This document shows, in pieces, positions 5,176 through 8,583 of a DNA stretch of 8,583 nucleotides. The notes below the pieces were generated by a model, which searched no databases, was not told where the DNA came from, and saw nothing but the letters and a program-made list of their open reading frames with translations. Where the stretch lies: assembly GCA_018057635.1 (NCBI GenBank), contig JAGPDJ010000005.1:1-8583 (forward strand), written 5' to 3'. Position 1 is the stretch's first letter; each line of letters starts with the position of its first letter. Made by a program: the position numbers and the translations under genes. This DNA is from Ferruginibacter sp. GTDB lineage: Bacteria; Bacteroidota; Bacteroidia; Chitinophagales; Chitinophagaceae.

Positions 5176-6564
5176 TTATTGAATTCTAATTAATTCTCTT
5201 ACAACTTTCATTTCAGGTTGTGTCATTATATATTTTTCAACTTTATTGTCCTTAATAATAAATTCATAGAAAATATCCGGACTATATTTCATCATTTGAA
5301 ATTTAGTGGATGAAATGGCTTTCAGTTCAAATTTTTCTCCGTCATCAGTTGTTCTGTAAAGTGTTCCATTTTCATATATCAATTTTACTATCTTTCCTTT
5401 ACTATTTTTATATTCACCTGCAAATTTTTCTTTTTCCTCATTCTTAAGTTCAATAAACTTAATTGGTTCAATATTATAAAGCATACGCCTTAAATCTGCT
5501 ACAGGTATATAAGTATCTTCATTTGTATAATTCAATAGCACAATTATAGTTTTGTCATTTTGTATATGCCTCTCAATAAAGGTCATATATCCAGGCCAGC
5601 CACCTGTATGCTGTACCAAATTACCATAAACTCCATTGTCTTCTACAAACCAACCAAATCCATAATCAGTTTTTGATTTATCATTTAATTTTGACGAAGT
5701 AAAAATTTCGTTTTTACTTTCTTTAGATATTAATTTCTCGGTATACATAGCTCTGTCCCATTTTAATAAATCAATTACAGTTGAGTTTACCGTTCCGTCC
5801 CCAACAATTCCATCAAGCCATACAACCATTTTCGACTTGGCTAAGTCATCTGGTAAATAATATTTTTTTAAACTATCAGAATAAACATAGCCGTAAGCAT
5901 AATTAGCAACTTTTTGGGGTGCATATCTTCTTCTATAAACAAATGTGTTTGTCATTTTTAGTGGTTTAAAAATGGCTTTTACTAAATAATCACCATAAGT
6001 CATCCCTGATATTTTTTCAATTATAGAAGCCAAAATAGCATACCCTGTATTACTATATTCCCACTTTGTTTCTGGTTCAAACAAGACTTGTGGTTTTAGT
6101 TTCGCAAATGTTGAAATAATATCTTTATTGGTAGCAATTTTATTTTTATCAAATGTACTATCCATTATTTCCATATAGTCTGGAAGTCCGCCTGTATGGT
6201 TTAACAAGTTTCTGATTGTGATATGAGGATAATTAGATAATTCAGGGATATATTTTGAAATTTTATCTTCGTAGTTAAGTTTTCCATTTTCTTTAAGTAT
6301 TACAATTGCCATTGCTGTAAATTGTTTTGACACTGATGCTAATTCGAAAATGGAATTTTCATTTAATTTTTCTTTTGTGGCTTCATTTGAAAAACCAAAA
6401 GATTTTTTATAAATTATATTTCCCTTTTCAGCAATTAATACATTTCCGTTCAGGTTTCCGTTGTTAAAAAAGGAAGTCAAAAGGCTGTCAATTTTTTGAA
6501 CATTGTCCTGGCCAAATGTAATTTGTATAATAAACAGAAGTGCGATTATGATTATTAATTTCAT
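5176..6564 (-). CDS. exported serine hydrolase, class C beta-lactamase fold
   Basis: A 462-residue secreted protein of the beta-lactamase/penicillin-binding (PF00144) superfamily. A signal peptide (MKLIIIIALLFIIQITFGQ) starts at the ATG at 6564. The catalytic signatures are intact: SVSK at 77-80 (nucleophile Ser77, base Lys80), YSN at 170-172 (Tyr170), and HTGG at 319-322 in place of the KTG box. The HTGG form is typical of serine esterases, D-amino-peptidases and EstB-like hydrolases rather than true AmpC. The earlier LLNHTGGLPDY (about 120-130) is another family landmark. After the catalytic domain, residues from about 375 to 462 form a beta-rich C-terminal domain of the DUF3471/lipocalin-like sort (FAGEYKNSKGKIVKL, then LYRTTDDGEKFEL). 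Substrate unknown: peptide, ester or cell-wall fragment. The gene is strikingly AT-rich (Lys, Asn, Ile codons ending in A/T), more than its neighbours, and there is no clear Shine-Dalgarno. It appears to be a single-gene transcript. Confidence 0.9.
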   Translation of the reverse strand: MKLIIIIALLFIIQITFGQDNVQKIDSLLTSFFNNGNLNGNVLIAEKGNIIYKKSFGFSNEATKEKLNENSIFELASVSKQFTAMAIVILKENGKLNYEDKISKYIPELSNYPHITIRNLLNHTGGLPDYMEIMDSTFDKNKIATNKDIISTFAKLKPQVLFEPETKWEYSNTGYAILASIIEKISGMTYGDYLVKAIFKPLKMTNTFVYRRRYAPQKVANYAYGYVYSDSLKKYYLPDDLAKSKMVVWLDGIVGDGTVNSTVIDLLKWDRAMYTEKLISKESKNEIFTSSKLNDKSKTDYGFGWFVEDNGVYGNLVQHTGGWPGYMTFIERHIQNDKTIIVLLNYTNEDTYIPVADLRRMLYNIEPIKFIELKNEEKEKFAGEYKNSKGKIVKLIYENGTLYRTTDDGEKFELKAISSTKFQMMKYSPDIFYEFIIKDNKVEKYIMTQPEMKVVRELIRIQ

Positions 6565-6593
6565 TTAATTTACTTTTATTATTACTGTTATAT

Positions 6594-6680
6594 AATGTGC
6601 GGTGACTCAGTAAAATTGCAAGCACCGTGTCAATTGACGCAACTTCCCCCCAACTCCCATCCGCCAATACTAAACACATT
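6594..6680. repeat. imperfect palindromic intergenic element
   Basis: The ends AATGTG (6594-6599) and CACATT (6675-6680) are inverted repeats. Inside them the short matches AGT and ATTG recur in the same order on both arms with gaps. Near the centre lies a perfect 10-base palindrome, GTCAATTGAC (6629-6638). By count, 6601-6680 is 50% G+C, well above the surrounding AT-rich sequence. The whole could fold into a long cruciform-like hairpin. TAAC-like ends flank it on the minus strand in the same direction, not inverted, so it does not fit a standard integron attC site. Confidence 0.45.
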
Positions 6681-6807
6681 CGCGGGTTAGCTCATTTATT
6701 TCAATTTACTATTATTCTCTTTATTCCGGAAATATTGATGATGGAAATGAAGAGTTGAATGGCTTTTTGGTGAAGTGCCTCCTGCTTTGGGATTAAGTGC
6801 TTTATTG

Positions 6808-6835
6808 GAGAGATCCCTCCTTCGTCGGGATGACA
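6808..6835. repeat. dispersed-repeat-like hairpin
   Basis: ATCCC (6813-6817) and GGGAT (6827-6831) enclose TCCTTCGTC, and the element ends in GACA. This string (GATCCCTCCTTCGTCGGGAT and flanks) is one I remember as a highly recurrent intergenic sequence in Bacteroidota genomes. Only this single copy is in the window, so its repeated nature cannot be shown here. It lies between the rpoC terminator and the serine hydrolase. Confidence 0.5.
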
Positions 6836-6864
6836 TAAAAAATAGGAGGACATAAAAAAAGGAG
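6832..6864. repeat. 17/16-bp imperfect tandem duplication
   Basis: GACATAAAAAATAGGAG (6832-6848) is followed directly by GACATAAAAAAAGGAG (6849-6864), differing by one T. The second copy supplies the A-run and the AGGAG arm of the rpoC terminator, and the first copy starts inside the GACA end of the neighbouring hairpin repeat. Confidence 0.75.
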
Positions 6865-6886
6865 CAAGATTTTCATCTTACTCCTT
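6853..6886 (-). terminator. intrinsic terminator of rpoC
   Basis: On the minus strand AAGGAGTAAGAT pairs with ATCTTGCTCCTT as a 12-bp stem (one U-G wobble) closed by a GAAA tetraloop, followed at once by a run of T residues. It ends the rpoC message about 75 bases beyond the stop codon. It is the strongest terminator in the window and isolates rpoC from the serine hydrolase gene. Confidence 0.9.
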
Positions 6887-6916
6887 CAATCTATTTAAAA
6901 TTGCCAATTTTCATTT

Positions 6917-6956
6917 CAGCACATCAGCACATCTTCAAATTGACAAATCTTCAAAT
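6917..6956. repeat. short direct repeats after rpoC
   Basis: CAGCACAT occurs twice in perfect tandem (6917-6932), and ATCTTCAAAT occurs at 6931-6940 and again at 6947-6956. They lie in the 3' untranslated part between the rpoC stop and its terminator. Similar low-complexity strings are familiar in Bacteroidota spacers; no function is evident. Confidence 0.6.
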
Positions 6957-6960
6957 CAAA

Positions 6961-8583
6961 TTACTCTTCCTCATCAAAGCTCATGGCCTCTTTAGTTGTC
7001 ATCAGCAATTCATATTCTTCTTTGCTTCCTACGATCATATTTTCAAACTCACGTAAACCAGTACCTGCAGGAATATGATGTCCGGTGATCACGTTCTCTT
7101 TCAAACCAAGCATAGGGTCTGTTTTGCCCTGGATGGCAGCAGAACTCAACACTTTGGTTGTTTCCTGGAACGATGCAGCACTGATCCAGCTCTGCGTTCC
7201 CAATGATGCCTTGGTGATACCAAGCAGCAATGGAGATGAAGTTGCCGGGCGTGCATCCCTGTATTCAACCAGTTTCTTATCTGCCCTTCTTAATACAGAG
7301 TTCTCTTCCCTTACTTCACGCAGTGTTACAATCTGACCGGTTTTTAGTTTGCCACTTTCACCGTGCTCTGTAACTACTTTCTTGTCGTAAATATAATCGT
7401 TCTCGGTATTGAAGTCAAGCCTGTCTTCTGTATCTCCTTCCAGGAATTTGGTATCGCCTGCATCTTCAATGGTTACTTTACGCATCATCTGGCGAACGAT
7501 CACTTCAATATGCTTGTCGTTGATCTTCACACCCTGCAAACGGTAAACTTCCTGTATCTCATTCACTACATACTCCTGTACTGCAAACGGACCTTTGATG
7601 GAAAGAATATCTGCAGGTGATGTCTGTCCATCACTCAACGAAGCACCAGCTTTTACAAAGTCACCATCCTGAACAAGGATCTGGCGGCTCAATGGAACCA
7701 GGTATTTACGTACCACACCATCTTTTGCTTCTACAATGATCTCGCGGTTACCACGCTTGATAGCACCAAATGTTACCACACCATCAATTTCACAAACCAC
7801 AGATGGATTGCTTGGATTCCTTGCTTCAAACAATTCTGTAACACGCGGCAGACCTCCCGTGATATCTTTCAGCTTGCTCAATACCCTTGGTATCTTAACT
7901 AGCACCTGTCCGCTTCTAACAGCATCCCCTTCTTCAATTACAATGTGTGATCCAACCGGCAGGTTATATACTTTCTTTTCTTTCCCTTCCACAATTATTG
8001 AAGGAAGCTTGGTTTTATCTTTAGTTTCAATTACCACTTTCTCCCTGTGGCCTGTTTGTTCATCAGCTTCATCGCGGTAAGTAATACCTTCCAGTACTGC
8101 GTCAAACTTAATGGTACCATTCACTTCCGCAACAATTACGTTGTTGTATGGATCCCAGGTACAGATAGAATCACCCTTAGAAACTTTCTGCCCGTCTTTT
8201 ACATTCAATACCGCACCATAAGGAATGTGCATGGTATTCAACATACGGTCAGATTTTACATCCAGGTTCCTGATCTCACCGGTACGACCGATTACAACCT
8301 GTATTTTCTTTCCTTCATTATTTTCGGTACTTACTGTACGTAACCCGTCAAATTGCAGTGTTCCATCGAATTTGGCGAAGAGTGATGACTCTACAGATGC
8401 AGATCCTGCCACACCACCCACGTGGAAGGTACGCAGGGTAAGCTGTGTTCCCGGTTCACCGATAGACTGTGCAGCAATGATACCAACCGCATCACCGCGT
8501 TGTGCCAGTATACCAGATGCAAGGTTCTTACCATAACATTTTACACAAACACCACGCTTGCTTTCGCAGGTAAGTACAGAACG
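6961..8583 (-). CDS. rpoC: RNA polymerase beta' subunit, C-terminal 540 residues
   Basis: The gene enters from the right edge and is read through to a stop at 6961, so the N-terminal part is missing from the window. The reading frame is open across 8422-8583 although no ATG occurs there. The first visible residues hold three ligands of the second zinc site (Cys6, Cys13 and Cys16 in the [13 protein letters not shown] motif; the fourth is off-window). Next comes the trigger loop [18 protein letters not shown], which closes over the incoming nucleotide; Leu50 replaces the Met of E. coli 932, as usual in Bacteroidota, and His54 corresponds to the catalytic-region His936. Jaw and beta-barrel-like insertions follow, with the conserved [13 protein letters not shown] (clamp/switch region). 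The end has [29 protein letters not shown] helices and [17 protein letters not shown]. The tail MSFDEEE is acidic. Higher GC than the neighbours. rpoB is expected off the right edge. Confidence 0.98.
   Translation of the reverse strand, partial: RSVLTCESKRGVCVKCYGKNLASGILAQRGDAVGIIAAQSIGEPGTQLTLRTFHVGGVAGSASVESSLFAKFDGTLQFDGLRTVSTENNEGKKIQVVIGRTGEIRNLDVKSDRMLNTMHIPYGAVLNVKDGQKVSKGDSICTWDPYNNVIVAEVNGTIKFDAVLEGITYRDEADEQTGHREKVVIETKDKTKLPSIIVEGKEKKVYNLPVGSHIVIEEGDAVRSGQVLVKIPRVLSKLKDITGGLPRVTELFEARNPSNPSVVCEIDGVVTFGAIKRGNREIIVEAKDGVVRKYLVPLSRQILVQDGDFVKAGASLSDGQTSPADILSIKGPFAVQEYVVNEIQEVYRLQGVKINDKHIEVIVRQMMRKVTIEDAGDTKFLEGDTEDRLDFNTENDYIYDKKVVTEHGESGKLKTGQIVTLREVREENSVLRRADKKLVEYRDARPATSSPLLLGITKASLGTQSWISAASFQETTKVLSSAAIQGKTDPMLGLKENVITGHHIPAGTGLREFENMIVGSKEEYELLMTTKEAMSFDEEE

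Larger units (their letters stand above)
6565..6960. other. repeat-rich spacer between rpoC and the serine hydrolase
   Basis: This 396-base region has no convincing gene. From left to right it holds an imperfect palindromic element of about 50% GC (6594-6680) in AT-rich flanks, about 125 bases of plain sequence, a dispersed-repeat-like hairpin (6808-6835), a 17/16-bp tandem duplication (6832-6864), the rpoC terminator (6853-6886), and short direct repeats up to the rpoC stop. The promoter of the serine hydrolase must lie near 6565-6650, but no TAnnTTTG box is visible there. Confidence 0.6.

Noticed and set aside
6488..6679. 63-codon minus-strand frame spanning the hydrolase start and the palindromic element
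   Set aside because: It overlaps the signal peptide of the serine hydrolase in another frame and the palindrome; no domain is visible.
6588..6690. Integron attC site
   Set aside because: The end motifs are in direct, not inverted, orientation and do not fit RYYYAAC/GTTRRRY; no integron integrase is in the window.
7085..8536. Several plus-strand frames of 83-114 codons opposite rpoC
   Set aside because: They are antisense to a strongly conserved gene and arise from its codon composition; no family resemblance.
1..8583. A multi-gene defence, CRISPR, toxin-antitoxin or biosynthetic system
   Set aside because: Gene by gene the families are unrelated, most appear singly transcribed, and no nuclease, helicase, transposase, repeat-spacer array or antitoxin-like pair is visible.

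Overview
The window looks like chromosome from a Bacteroidota bacterium, most likely of the Chitinophagaceae/Sphingobacteriia kind. The right-hand gene is the 3' part of rpoC, and its trigger-helix form ([11 protein letters not shown]) and acidic end (MSFDEEE) are of Bacteroidota type. The other genes are AT-rich, mostly lack strong Shine-Dalgarno sequences, and include a BlaB-type metallo-beta-lactamase, a family typical of this phylum. The placement comes from remembered protein families, not from a search.

Layout, left to right. (1) 1-35: the first codons of a minus-strand DUF4287-type gene that runs off the left edge. (2) 36-314: AT-rich spacer with one weak hairpin. (3) 315-1011: a two-gene minus-strand operon, a VOC/glyoxalase-fold protein followed 10 bp later by a DUF6958-like protein. 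(4) 1230-2926: a minus-strand pair, a YitT-family membrane protein followed by an exported subclass B1 metallo-beta-lactamase with all six zinc ligands. (5) 2927-3296: a divergent spacer. (6) 3297-3770: the only plus-strand gene, a small membrane protein resembling the CrtO acyltransferase family. (7) 3833-4264: a DUF1801 protein. (8) 4382-4891: an exported NTF2-like (lumazine-binding-type) protein. (9) 5176-6564: an exported class C beta-lactamase-fold serine hydrolase. (10) 6565-6960: a repeat-rich spacer with an imperfect palindromic element, a dispersed-repeat-like hairpin, a short tandem duplication and the rpoC terminator. (11) 6961-8583: the C-terminal 540 residues of RpoC, cut by the right edge.

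The region reads as a conserved transcription locus followed by unrelated accessory genes. The recognisable theme is the cell envelope: two secreted hydrolases of beta-lactamase families, two membrane proteins and one exported small-domain protein. The rest are small cytoplasmic proteins of poorly characterised families. I see no tRNA, rRNA, CRISPR array, transposase, integrase, phage gene or toxin-antitoxin pair, and no convincing multi-gene defence or biosynthetic system. The best follow-up items are the intact B1 metallo-beta-lactamase coupled to a YitT gene, the orphan CrtO-like protein, and the layered repeats between rpoC and the serine hydrolase.
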